From: Xenopus tropicalis
Lineage: Eukaryota > Chordata > Amphibia > Anura > Pipidae
Length of the DNA stretch: 64,000 nt
Direction of reading: 5' to 3'
Assembly: GCF_000004195.4 (NCBI RefSeq)
Contig: NC_030683.2
Span: 74,991,764-75,055,763, forward strand
Positions 48,816 through 60,114 of the stretch are shown piece by piece. The translations under genes were made by a program, and so were the position numbers. How positions within the stretch are numbered: position 1 is the first letter of the stretch; each line of letters starts with the position of its first letter. The notes under the pieces were generated by a model that was given only the letters and a program-made list of their open reading frames with translations, did no database searches and was not told the DNA's origin.

Positions 48816-49750
48816 ACTTATGTTAGTGTAGGATCAGGAGGTTGGGAAGGCTGGATAGGCCCGTTAGACATGGTTTGGGCCTCTGCATTATCTGGCTGAG
48901 GTGATGGCGTGGATGGTGCAGGTGACCTACCTCTCGGGGAGCTTTGTGGAAGCACAAACAGTTCTAACTTGTGGGCAGCTGCACCTGCTTTGCTTGCAGA
49001 TAGCGTCAGAGCATGGCGGCCTTACTGAGTTCAGCGCCATCTTGGGTCATCATGGCTGGTTGGGTTTGTGCTTTCTTTGTGGCGGCTTTATTTCATCCCA
49101 AGTCTTGTGGTTGCTTTGGGACACTGGTGAGGTGGAGTTAGGGCAGGATTTTAGGTCCCCTGAACAGAACTCAAGGGATGTGCTTCCTACTTGGTCCTCA
49201 TACAGGCCACATCCCTGGTATGTCTGCGCTTTAATAAATATTTTTTTATTTTAATTGGGAGTGCAGAATATATTTATTATGCTCTGCTTCATTATGTCAA
49301 CAGGTTTAATTTGTAGCATCTATTTGTGTTTAAATGTAAAAATATTTGCAATGAAGCGGTTCATATAAAAACAACAAGTATTTCTTGATACAACAAAAAT
49401 CCTTATTTATCATTTAAAATCTGATTTATTTATAAGCCGCTTTTCTCTTAACATCTGTCTTTACCAGATTTACTCCGCTGTGCAGTTTATTGTTGCCAAG
49501 GTCATTAAAGATTAGTGTGGAATCAATAATTGCATAGTGAGCAACCAGTAAAAATAGTATCCTGGATTTAAAGACGGATTAATCGCTTGGATGTGCAGTT
49601 TTAGTAAAAAAGCTAAATAAAAAAGTGTTATCTTAGAAAAGCTGAAGTTTTCCTTAACAAAATGACCTTGGATTTACAAGTGCTTTATATAAGTCAAATG
49701 AAGAAATTAGGAGATTAAATTCTAAAAAAAAAAAATGTCTGTGTTAATAG

Positions 49751-49752
<2 letters not shown>

Positions 49753-49788
<36 letters not shown>
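49753..49788 (+). repeat. (AT)n microsatellite
   Basis: An uninterrupted AT alternation between GACACAT and ACACATATAA. Confidence 0.9.
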
Positions 49789-49795
<7 letters not shown>

Positions 49796-49884
49796 ATATA
49801 GTAACTATAGTAAACTAAATTCTATAGCAGGCAGTTTTCTAGACAAATATGGGTGGTTATGCTTGTTTTAATCTAGGATACTAG

Positions 49885-50343
49885 GGGGCTGATTTACTAA
49901 CCCACGAATCCGAATTGGAAAACAAACATTTTGCGACTTTTTCGTATTTTTTGCGATTTTTTCGTCGCCGTTACGACTTTTCGTAAATTGTCGCAACTTT
50001 TTTGTAACCATTACGACTTGCGCGAAAAGTCGCGACTTTTTCGTAGCCATTACGATTCGCTCGTATCTTGTCGCGACTTTTACGTATTGAGCACTCGTAA
50101 GCGGCGGGCGAAACTTTCAGACTTAGCATGATTTTGGAAGCCTCCCATAGGACTCAATGGCACTCTGCAGCTCCAACCTGGCCCAAGGAAAGTCTCCATA
50201 CTGAAGCTTGAATGAATCAGAAACTTTCGTACTTACGCGCGAAAGCTGCAAAAAAGTCGCGACAATTTATGAAAGTACCGATCATTACGAAAAAAACGCA
50301 TTCGGACGCCTTCGGACAGATCGTGGATTGGTAAATGTGCCCC
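49885..50343. mobile_element. Palindromic MITE with the same core as 36004
   Basis: GGGGCTGATTTACTAACCCA at the left, GGTAAATGTGCCCC at the right, TAG on both sides. Its non-palindromic core (about 50085-50220) is nearly identical to that of the element at 36004, while the arms are shorter and more diverged. Confidence 0.83.
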
Positions 50344-52509
50344 TAGGTGTTTATTGTCATTGTGCTAATAAAAACAACACAATGGAAAGGTATTTAGAAT
50401 TCTTCACCCTGCTCTAGATTCATTGATGATGTGTAAATTTTCTGTTTCACAGTCTGCATTTCTCTGTATTGAGCAGAAAAATCTTGATATGTCTGCCAAT
50501 ATACATTGTAAAGCATGCACAAAACTCAAGAAGTAACTATTTCAACTAAGACAGATTGAGGGGGTGAGTGAAAAAAATACAAAATATTTAATTGATTTTA
50601 TTTAGAAAAGCTTTTAATTCCATGAGATGAAGGTCATAATAAAATTATAATTTTCTCAATAGTTCCCTGTGAAGTCACATAGAGGAATTTACATTACAAG
50701 TTAGTTACAGTGCTATTGGTCAATTAACAATAATCAACTTTTCACACCTTCTATTATGCACCCTCACCCACAGCATCCTAGTATATTTCTAGCTACCCCC
50801 TTCAAAAGCAATGAGCAACAGTGTTTCCTATATAATCATACACAGTGGGCTTGTTAATCTGGCTTTTGCTTGTTTTTTCAATAGTGATATAAGATTACAT
50901 AATATTCTCAAGATGAATGAGATCATCAAACACACTTTAACTAGAGGCTCAGCAAAATTGTTGTAGCACAGTTTTTTTGCCACTCAAGGCAACGGGCATA
51001 GTGCCCAATGCTGCCCTCACCACTACGCTTACTTCGCTTGTGCTCCAATAGGATCGCTGCTGAAGAGAGAGCAATTGTGTGGTTTTATATAAAGATAACA
51101 GAATAATTCTGCTGTTTAATTTACCAGGTTTGGCAATATGCGCCAGTCAAAAATAGGTGCAACATAGCATGAAATGTGTAAGGCTGTGTTTACCTTACAT
51201 TATGTAATAATATGTGAATATTGTGCTAACCTTACTGGCCTGCTGGCTATTTTTAAGCCTGGTGTTGGTGTTAGCACAAGCTGTGCTGAAAGTTCTGTGT
51301 TTTTTAAGTATCCTAAAAGTGCACTAACACATTTCCAGTGAACTATTGCCTGATAAGCACTGGTAAAAGTGCTTGTAAGCAACTCCATTATACGTCTCTG
51401 GAGGGAGTGGGTCTGTGCACACTTTGGTGCCGTGATTTCTCACTACTTAAAAATGTAGTGCTCCAAGCACCTATAAGTGCCCCCATGTGCCATAAAATGT
51501 ACACTATAAACTTTCCCAACCCTCCCTAAAGTTTCTGAAGGGTCATTATGATAGCAGTGGTAGCAAGTGGGTCATTGTGATTTCCAACAGTCTTGATTTT
51601 ACATGAATAAAAGGCCAGATACAGACATACTGCTGCGTTCTCCATTTAACTCACTTGTATGTAGCTAACACTATAACTCTAGATCCTAGCCCCTTAGGCA
51701 AAAGGATTCCTTCAGTGTGTGCTAGCTAACTAGTGCTTACTGATTGTTCAGGCAAAGATGCCTCCAATTTAACACTTTGAGAGATAAGCACTTCTATGTT
51801 TTTACATAGTGTAAGCGCACTCTAGAAAATTAATTATGTGACTAACGAGCTCAGAGAAGTAGGGATTTATCATAAAGAACAGCATAATTATCATTTATAC
51901 AGGGATTTGGGTCTATAGCAAATTAAGTGCCGTTTTAACTTTTTAAAGCCCAATAAAAACCCTTTGCATATTTAGCACCTAATTATCTGGTTTTGCATAA
52001 AGTAACTTTTTTGAGGTCAGCCAGTTGCTAAACGATCCCAAGCTGTTAATGTCCTTTCAGACAAGGTTCTGAATCTCCCAGACCAGCTTTCATTTAGCTA
52101 ATCTCTTTGCTGGCAGTCTGCTGTACATTTTCTCTTTAACAGCTTCATCAGCAGAACAGGGAACATATTATAAAGCTTTAAAAGCTCCAAATGCTTTTAC
52201 TGTCTGGCTTGTGTCTAATTTTATTTTAACGCAAGTGTCTTCTGCAATGTAATGAGTTTTGTGGCAGTTTTTAACAAATAAAGGCACCTTCCCTTTCCTT
52301 TTTTATCTGCGCACCAGAATGTTCTGTATAGTTCTTGTACAAAGTGGGGCTAAATATTTTGGAGGAGGCCTACATTGCACACTTGATCTGCAGGAGAATG
52401 TAAGTCACCAGACAGCCACTGATATAGCCCCATATTCCTGATATTTTACTATCACTAAGAAGGGAGGATACATTACAGGATTATTAGTAACTGCAGAACA
52501 CCAGTGAAA

Positions 52510-52680
52510 GCTATATTTTTTGCCAGGCATGGATTCGCAGCAAAATTCTGCATTTCTCAGTTGCCAAATTTTTTCATGAAACTGCTGCAAAAATTTGTTG
52601 TAACAAAAATTTAGGAAAAAGTCACGGGCACATCAAAAAAAAGTTGCGGTTGCGCCAAAAAAGTAATGCTGTAGCTGCTA
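52510..52680. mobile_element. Fragment of the hAT-type MITE (GCCAGGCATGGATTCGC end)
   Basis: TTTGCCAGGCATGGATTCGC followed by AAAATTCTGCATTTCTCAG matches the left part of the copy at 58577. The right end (GATTTGCTCAT) is missing, so only about two thirds remains. Confidence 0.6.
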
Positions 52681-52769
52681 CTTCTAAGTAGCAACTAGTA
52701 AAAATGGTAATTTGCTGCTTACACCTTAACTAGAAAAGAATTGAAGGCTAGATATGTCCTTTATTATTA

Positions 52770-53110
52770 TCAAAAAAATTATTAAAATTATTATGTCAAA
52801 AAAAGAATTAATGTACAATTACCCAGGGTGCTGCTCTGGGCACTTTTGCAATTTACATTTTTTTTTTTTAATTTTTAGTGGTTTCTGAGCTCTGAGCAGT
52901 TTAAGTTTTATATTGCTAGACAGGATTCTTTTCCTGGATTCAGTTAACCCTAGCATTGCTGACTCCCGTGGAGCCAAAAGCCTGGTATTAGCAGTTTAAT
53001 AATGTAAATATCTCAGAAACTACTAAACATAGAAAATGATTGTAAATTGCAAAGGTGCTCAGAGGAGTGCAGCAAATAAGTTTACATCAATTCTTTTTTG
53101 TATTTAGATA
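52770..53110. mobile_element. Palindromic MITE with GCAATTTACA arms
   Basis: GCTCTGGGCACTTTTGCAAT...AGTGGTTTCTGAG at the left is mirrored by CTCAGAAACTACTAAACATA...ATTGCAAAGGTGCTCAGAG at the right. Weaker pairing continues outward (GAATTAATGTACAATT / TTACATCAATTC). Confidence 0.7.
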
Positions 53111-55251
53111 TACCTGCTTGAAAATGCCCAAAGAAGCTCTCAGTGGAACTTCATTTATATTGATCTATGAAATGAAACCAACACAACATTCCTACAGTCA
53201 ATATACAATGGAAATGATAGGAACTAAACGTATAGTTGCTGGGGGTGCCAAAATGTTAGCCCCCCGTGCTCCTGTTTATTGAAAACTGCACCGTCCCAGA
53301 AACTCCTTCTCTCTATCTTCCTCGACTGCGCCAACGCCTGATTCGGTATTGTCTCATCCAGTCAGAGGGACTTTTTTTGCAGTGAAATACATTGATGGTC
53401 ACATGTTGACAAAGGGACAAAACTCTCCATGCAACTTCTATCTGATCTGAATTTATATTACAGCCTATGGAGAAAGGATCCCACAAAATCTGATGACAAA
53501 TGTTTGAAGAGTTTAGCTTAACAATAGGAAATGCATGTTGGAATCTTTAGAGGAATACCTTCAAGGAGATTTAAAGTCTCTAGACTCAAACTTCATTTTT
53601 GAGTCTTCCAGATACAGTTAAGCATCTAAAAGTTCCTACACAGTGGGTACGTATACTTCTGCACAGCAATATCCCACTTTCTGCCCCTGACTGATGGCTC
53701 CTTATCAGTCACATGATTAATGGCGCCTTATGTAAACTAAATCATGTCTGGAACAGATCCTCGTTGTTTCTGCTTTTTACTGTGCACATCTCTTAAGTTG
53801 TTTCATATAGCTGCTAATGCAACCAAATCCTGCAAAGCAAGCCTACTCTCTTTTAGAAGATTCTATTTGACTGAGGGTATGTTTACTAAAGCGCATTCTC
53901 CTTGAGTTCGTTAGCTGTAAGAGATAGACATGTTAAGGTAGGCAAGTTAGTACTGTGTGTGCCTTCGGGTGCCCTATGTGAACAGTAACACCTACTGAAT
54001 TTTTATTGGCGGCTGGGTCAACAACACAAAGGTTTTGAGCAGCACTTATTTTCCAAAAAACGTTGAGAATAAAAAAAATCCATTCCAATTGGAGATTTAC
54101 TTCTTTTCATTCCACAAACATGATAAAGATTTCTTGTTTTCACCTTTACATTCCTTATAACACAGCAGATTTAAACACGTGCATCCCTTTAGGCTAAAAA
54201 TGAATATTTCAGGATTCCTTTTAAAAACATTATGAACCTTATTTTAAACACTTTTTTATTTGCAGTTACACCACAGTGTTTCCATGGCAACTGCTGTTAG
54301 TTGCTTTCAGTTTCTCTCCTGACAGCACTTCACATGTTTGATGATAAATGCTGACTTTCAGTGGCAACAAACATAAACAGATTATAGCAATTCTTAACAC
54401 TAATTCTATAGGAAAAAAATAGCTTATATTAAAAAAGAAAAAACAGCTAGTCTAAAAGAAATAACTAATAACAAAAAGACATTCAGAAACAACATTAAAA
54501 CGTTAACTGTAAAGCCCTAAAATGCTGCTGTGTGTGTCTGCTTTCCCATTATATAAATAACATAGTGCAACTGTACCTCTGAAATTAATGACAAAACACC
54601 CACATGGTACTTCATCAAGAATATATTTTACTGACAACAAGAATTAACCCAGTGGGTGAGAGTGCAGAAATATATGATATGCAGTTCACAACAGTAATAA
54701 AAATCTTTTCACTTTATTATACACCACACATCATAGTTACATAGGGTTGAAAAAAGCCCAGAGTCCATCAAGTTCAACCTTTCCAAATAAACCCAGCACC
54801 CCCAAACCTATACTTACCAATCTATACACTCATATACATAAACTATATATACCAACATTAATACTAATTGTAGATATTAGTATCACAATAGCCTTGGATA
54901 CTTTGCTTGTTTAAGAACTCGTCCCAGCCCCTCTTATAGGCATTAACAGAATCTGCCATCACAACATCACTAGGAAGGGCATTCTCATAGACGGAGGGTG
55001 ACTTTTTTGTTTGGGGAGGCTAAAGATGGGCCATACACAGACTGACCTACAGCTACTGTGAGACTAAATGGATTCACTGCTGGTGTAAAAAATGAACCTC
55101 CCAACTACCTCTTGCTGTTCCCAATGAATTCCATGCATACTTTGCAATAGTGCAGATGGGAGTGCTTTTTTTTACCGTAAAATGCTTAGGATATAAAAGT
55201 ATTTACTTCTGTGAGGGGTTCTCCATACATTTGTGTTTGGGATCAGTTAGC

Positions 55252-55724
55252 TTAAAGGGGTAGTTCACCTTTAAATTAACTTTTAATATGATATAGACTG
55301 ATATATTCTGAGTCAATTTGCAATTGGTCCTCTAATTTTTAATGGTTTTTCAGTTATTGAGCTTTGTGTTCAGCAGCTCTCCGTTTGGTAGTTTACCAGC
55401 TATCTGGTTGCTAGGGTCTTATTTACCCTAGCAACCAGGTAGTGGTTTAAACAAGAGATGGAAATATGAATAGTTAAGGGGCCCTGCATGGAAAAATAAG
55501 TAATAAAAATTACAATAATAATAAAATTGTAGCCTTGCAGAACAATACTTTTTAGCTGCCGTGGTTAGTGACCTCAATTTGAAAGCCGGAAAGAGGCAGA
55601 AGAGAAAGGCAAATTATTCAAGAACTATAAAACAATTAATTAAGAAGACCAATTGCAAAGTTGCTAGGAATAGGCCATTCTATAACATACTAAAAGTTAA
55701 CTTAAAAGTGAACCACCCTTTAGA
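55252..55724. mobile_element. MITE with GGGGTAGTTCACCTTTAAA ends
   Basis: TTAAAGGGGTAGTTCACC followed by TTTAAATTAACTTTTA at the left is mirrored by AAAGTTAACTTAAAAGTGAA and CCACCCTTTA at the right. The interior carries a TAGCAACCAG / CTGGTTGCTA pair. It sits inside the hAT element, which sits inside the LINE. Confidence 0.8.
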
Positions 55725-56124
55725 TGTGTTTACGTTAGTTTTGTAGAAAGAGAGGCAATGGGTACTGACACCCCAGGCACATTATATATAGTGAGACACA
55801 GTCTGTATTTACAAAACCAGCACATTACATGCCATGAGAAGCAGTGGGTACGGATGGCAGATATTCAGGCCCTGGCACCATAACACTGGCACTGATACAT
55901 TGGCTCCACTGTAACTAGAAATAAACAAAACAATGACAAAAGTAGAAAAAAAATAGTAAGTGCAAAAAACAACAACAAATGTATAAAAGCACAATTGGCT
56001 TTTTCAGGGGGAAAGAGTTAACTTACCATTCATCTGTTAGGGTGGGTGATAGGGATATTATAGATGTCAGGTCAGGCAAAAAACTATTTAATTTCAGCTA
56101 GTGAGTCAGCCTTTAGAACTGTAT

Positions 56125-56240
56125 AGTACCTGGGTATAGCACCTGGGTATAGCACCTGCGTATTGCACCTGGGTATAGCACCTGGGTATAGCACCTGCGT
56201 ATAGCACCTGCGTATAGCACCTGGGTATAGCACCTGTGGG
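56125..56240 (+). repeat. 13-bp minisatellite (GTATAGCACCTGG/C)
   Basis: About nine near-exact copies of GGGTATAGCACCT, alternating with GCGTATAGCACCT and one GCGTATTGCACCT. It lies within the 1.6-kb hAT element. Confidence 0.9.
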
Positions 56241-56946
56241 AGTGGGATGAAATTTGCAGCAAAAGTTGAGAGTTGGTTCTCAGGTAAAGGTTACAGCCTG
56301 CAGATTCTCATTTTCAGTCTTCATTTCTGCACTGCCTTCAGTTTGTAATATCTCCTGAGCCCTGTCTGCATCTGTGCCTTGATTGGTCAATTTTACTGTC
56401 TGTCAAGAAAGCTGTGCTCTGAATGGAGAATCCACAAGAAGAAATATCCAATCAGAGCACAGCAGAATCGGCTTGCAGGAACAGATTTCCAGGACAGTGC
56501 AGAAACAGAGTGAGGGGATTTTTTTTGTTTGTTTCTTTTAAGGTGCCAAGCAGGTTTGGGAGGATTAGCCTCCCTTAGCCTTATTGAATATCCACCTATG
56601 GGCATTCCCCAACCTCACTGCCCTCACCGTGAAAAAGCACCTACGCTGCTTCAAATGGAAGCTCCGTTCCTCTAATCTAAAGGGGTGACCTCTGGTGCGC
56701 TGATCGTTTTTATGGGAAATAAGACCACCCCCTATCTGCCTATAACCCCCTCTAATGTATTTGTACAGAGTAATCATGTCCCCTCGCAAGTGCCTTTTCT
56801 AGAGAAAACAACCCCAACCTCGACAGTCTAACCTCATAGCTTAAATCTTCCATCCCCTTTAACAGTTTAGTTGCACCTCACTGCACTCCATAATTAAAAA
56901 CCCTAAGCTATAAAAACAGGACCTGGAGTTTGAGGGGCCCCTCTAA

Positions 56947-58075
56947 TAGAGATGTAGTGAACTGTTCGCCGGAGAACTAATTCGCACGAAAATTGGGTGT
57001 TCGCAAGCCAATCAGGCAGCTCTCCCTCCTGGACCACCCCCAGACCCCTCCCTTCCATATATAAACCGAAGCCCAGCAGCCATTTTACATTATGCCTGTG
57101 TGTGCTTGATGAGTTAGCATAGGGAGAGAGCTGTGCAGGGATTTGAGGGACAGTTTAGGTAGCTTTGCTGACTAGTAATCTACTTTCTACTGCTCTGTAT
57201 GTAGCTGCTGTGGGCAGGCAGCTGTCCTGTGCTGATCTCATCTGCTGTAACCCAATAGTCCTTGTAAGGACTGCTTTTATTTTCTGATTACTGTTACTCT
57301 AGTCTTCTTTTCATTGTGTACTGCAGCTCCGTCTGTGTGTGTTGGAGACAGGTGTGCTGCTCATAGTAGTGCACTAAGCACCAACCACACATTCACATCA
57401 TTTTTTTTTATTTGTGTTTTTTTACTTTGCTACTGTAATTTATAGAGCCCAGTGCTATTAGTCTAGCTGTGTTGGGGACTGGTGTGCTGCTCCTAGTAGT
57501 TCACCCCCAGCACCAACCAGAGATCACTTTTTTTTATTATTATTTTTTTTTTCATTTAACTTACTGTTCTTTAATGTGTCCAGTGCTGTTTGCTGTTATT
57601 CATAGTAGTGCACCAAACACGTTACACATAGTAGTGACATTGTATTGCAATAAAATCACCTGAGCGATGTTTTTCCACCAGAAATAATATATTCCGTATC
57701 CACTACTGCGGCGTTTTGTCTTTGCGTGTGAACCGGCTGTAACCTTTACACGACTTGATTGGCATGTAGACGCCGGACGTTTTAAAGCAGTTTATTACAC
57801 AAGTTTAGAAATGTAGTGTGATTTCTGCCTTTTACAGCACAAAAAAAAGACATTTTTGCCCTTGATCCCCCTCCTGCATGCCACTGTCCAGGTCGTGGCA
57901 CCCTTTAAACAACTTTAAAATCAGTTTTCTGGCCAGAAATGGCTTTTCTAGGTTTTAAAGTTCGTCTTCCCATTGAAGTCTATGGGGTTTACAAAGTTCG
58001 CAAAAGTTTGCACTTTTTGGCGGAAGTTCACGAACGGGTTCGCGAACTTTTTTTGTGAGGTTCGCTACATCTCTA
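56947..58075. mobile_element. 1.1-kb hAT-type element with exact 8-bp duplication
   Basis: TAGAGATGTAGTGAACTGTT at the left is the inverse of AGGTTCGCTACATCTCTA at the right. CCCTCTAA stands on both sides (56939-56946 and 58076-58083), an unbroken 8-bp hAT duplication. No transposase frame is visible. The interior carries a promoter-like stretch at 57008-57065 and two related blocks (GTTGGAGACAGGTGTGCTGC near 57343; GTTGGGGACTGGTGTGCTGC near 57471). Confidence 0.88.
57008..57065 (+). promoter_or_regulatory. CCAAT and TATA boxes inside the hAT element
   Basis: CCAAT at 57008-57012 is followed 46 bp later by TATATAAA at 57058-57065, with C-rich sequence between them. This is normal core-promoter spacing and the boxes point along the plus strand. 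It may be the leftover promoter of the lost transposase gene. Promoter activity is inference. Confidence 0.4.
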
Positions 58076-58379
58076 CCCTCTAACTATCACTCTTTGATAT
58101 TTGCTAGCATCACATCAAATTAGATAGTATATTGTGGGCCCCAAATGAAAGAATATGTGCTTAAAGTTTGTGAACCCTTTAAAATGTTCTATATTTTTAT
58201 ATGAATGTGACCTAATACATAATCTGATTTTCAAGCAAGTCCTAAAATTAGAAAACCTAATAAGAAAACCTTGCTTTGTGGTAAATGTTGATCAGTCCTG
58301 CATATCGACTGGTGGGTTTCTATTGGATTAAGGTCTGAACTTTGAATTTGACATTCTATTCCATTTACTTTACTCTTCT

Positions 58380-59024
58380 TTATCCATTCTTTGGTAGAAC
58401 GACTTGCGCAAACTGTACGTGGTCAGCAATATTTTGGGGGAGAGCATTGGCTTTCTCCTTGTACCTTGCCATACACACCAATTTTCTACTGATGGTGGAC
58501 CCATGAACATCAACATTCGCCAGTGTGAGACAGACCTTCAGTTGCTTAGAAATTACCCTGGGTTCCTTTGTAACTAGTGAGTGAAATTTTTCAGCAGACA
58601 TGGTTTTGCTGCGAAATTCTGCATTTCACTATTGGCAGAGTTTTTTTTGTGAAACTGGTGCAAAAATTTGGTGTGAAAATAATTTACAGAGTAAGGAAAA
58701 ATTTGGGACATGTCAAAAAGTTGCAGTCGCATCAAAAGAGTTTTTCTGTAGCTGCGACTGACAAAGTTTTAGCTGTTTTTCGGCAAAGCGAAATGGAACA
58801 GATTTGCTCATTATTTGTAACCTCTCAGATGGAGTTATCTTTGATGATCACCATTCTTGGGTAGGGTAACAATGGTGCTGAATTTCCTCCATTTGTACAC
58901 AATATCTGACTGTTGATTGGTGAATTTTAAACTCTTAAGAGATAGTTTTGTAATATTTTCCAGCTTTATGAGCATCAATAACTCTTTTTTTGAGGTCCTC
59001 AGACACTTCCTTTGTTCGAGCCAT
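58380..59024 (-). pseudogene. Tc1-like transposase, N-terminal part, broken
   Basis: The minus strand from an ATG at 59024 reads MARTKEVSEDLKKRVIDAHK, then AGKYYKTIS and a stop. This is the paired-like helix-turn-helix start of Tc1 transposases. After the inserted MITE it resumes with KEPRVISKQLKV and STISRKLV, the second DNA-binding helix set. Known role: binding the terminal repeats. The catalytic DDE part is missing, and a stop, frameshifts and the insertion inactivate it. Confidence 0.78.
58577..58828. mobile_element. hAT-type MITE inserted in the Tc1-like element
   Basis: Left TAGTGAGTGAAATTTTTCAG and right AACAGATTTGCTCATTA are worn versions of the TAGTGATGAGCGAA family ends. The Tc1 transposase frame stops and resumes at its two borders. 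The closest relatives are at 309 and 52510. Confidence 0.7.
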
Positions 59025-60114
59025 TATACACATTCACTCTCACTCACACCTGATTGTTATCCCATTAACTGAAAACACCAGACTCTGATTTCACCTTCAA
59101 ATTACATGATAATCCTAAGGATTTACTTACTTTTGCCTTACGCAGATAAGTTGTTTGAGTTTCAATAAATAAATGACCAAATATAATAATTTTTGTTTCA
59201 TTTGTTTAACTAGGTTTTCTTCATCAACTTTTAGGATTTGTTTAAAAATCAGATAATGTTTTAGGACACATTCATATAAAAAAAAATAGAAGATTTTAAA
59301 GGGTACACAAACTTTCAAGAACCACTGTATATCTGTTTGCAATTTCAATCATATATTTATATTAGCTCAAACCAAGCAAGTTTATAGCATCACATCAAGT
59401 TCAATATGGCAATATTGGCCAAATCAAAAGATATGTGCTTGTTTAAATGTCAATTTGCAAGTTCAAGAACTTTATAATAGCTCAATCCTGGTGAAGTCTC
59501 GTATGCACATAAGACTTACATTTGTAGTTCCCAAATGTTCAGTGCTCTAATTAAAACTGAATCACTTGTGCACAGTGAATAGTTAATAGAGCAAACAATA
59601 CAGTGCAGTCTTTTCTCTTTATTTGGTGTTAAAAGAAACAGTCCTGCCAATCAAGTCCCCACCATCCATATCAATTAAAGATACACTGCCCTTATACATC
59701 ATAGTATCAATACAAACATAGTATCAATATACATATTTCATTTATTTATGTAATAAATTTCATTTTCTTCACCACTCTAGAGACTGGGGATTTTGCAAAG
59801 AACATTAGGGTCGATTCACTAAGGTGCGTTAAAACGAGCGCTATTTATAGCATGCGTTAAAATTTTTAGCGCGTCTTATTTTTCACGGCTTAACGCACGA
59901 CTCACTAAAAGGATATTTGCATTAATTTAGACGCTGTTTGCGTTATTTAAGTCGCGAAGACTACTATCGTGCGGTATTTGACGCACATGCGCTACTTGCT
60001 GCGTGCGTGCTAATTGACAAACGTGGTACCACATAACTAGCACCATTTTGCACATTTGCGCTGGGAGAGTGCAGAAGGTGCCGGTGCGCAATTGGTAGAG
60101 CAACATCTAAAGCG

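Larger units (their letters stand above)
46128..49219 (-). mobile_element. Degraded L1-type LINE, minus strand
   Basis: On the minus strand the order is a 5' end near 49,050 containing AAGATGGCG, an ORF1 coiled-coil remnant, endonuclease, reverse transcriptase and a 3' end near 46,130 (TTTCAATAAAAGAATTG). The total is about 2.7 kb of L1 plus an inserted 368-bp MITE. As full L1s are about 6 kb, large parts are deleted. Frameshifts and stops break both frames. It runs opposite to the robo gene. Confidence 0.75.
45930..49285. repeat. Inverted repeat pair flanking the L1 relic
   Basis: AAATATATTCTTCACTCCCA with following AT-rich sequence (about 45930-46010) recurs in inverse at about 49220-49285 (TGGGAGTGCAGAATATATTT). 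The left arm also overlaps a small palindrome, 45990-46127 (TATACCAGCCCCACA ... TGTGGGGCTGGTATGTA). The simplest reading is a DNA element or pair of elements into which the L1 inserted. Confidence 0.5.
54986..56600. mobile_element. 1.6-kb hAT-type element inserted in the LINE
   Basis: Ends CATAGACGGA and TCCACCTATG (inverse CATAGGTGGA). The flanks GGCATTCT and GGCATTCC agree in seven of eight bases, a hAT-type 8-bp duplication, and the LINE sequence is continuous across it. A second inner inverse pair (GGGGAGGCTA near 55013; TTAGCCTCCC near 56567) supports the borders. No transposase is seen. It contains the MITE at 55252 and the minisatellite at 56125. Confidence 0.75.
54728..56935 (-). mobile_element. 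LINE 3' end (CR1-like), split by a hAT element
   Basis: Two blocks, 54728-54985 and 56601-56935, form one minus-strand LINE end when read across the insertion. The protein part continues from GDMITLYKYIRGGYRQIGGG...RRCFFTVRAVRLGNA in the right block to a DVVMADSVNAYKRGWDEFL-type end in the left block. This is the C-terminal tail typical of CR1/L2-like reverse transcriptase proteins. It is followed by a 3' region ending TTGAACTTGATGGACTC...TTTCAACCC|TATGTAACTATG. Only the last part of the LINE is present. Confidence 0.75.
58150..59327 (-). mobile_element. Dead Tc1-like transposon
   Basis: AAAGTTTGTGAACCCTTTAA at the left mirrors TTAAAGGGTACACAAACTTT at the right, extending over about 100 bp (TTCTATATTTTTATATGAAT and so on). 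The right end is CCACTG|TA; the left outermost 12 bases are worn. It encodes a broken transposase on the minus strand and is split by the MITE at 58577. Confidence 0.82.
58105..59444 (+). repeat. Direct repeat flanking the Tc1-like element
   Basis: AGCATCACATCAAATT...GGCC...ATATGTGCTT at 58105-58162 recurs at about 59385-59443 as AGCATCACATCAAGTT...GGCC...ATATGTGCTT. These copies of about 58 bp flank the transposon and are far longer than its TA duplication. Confidence 0.6.
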
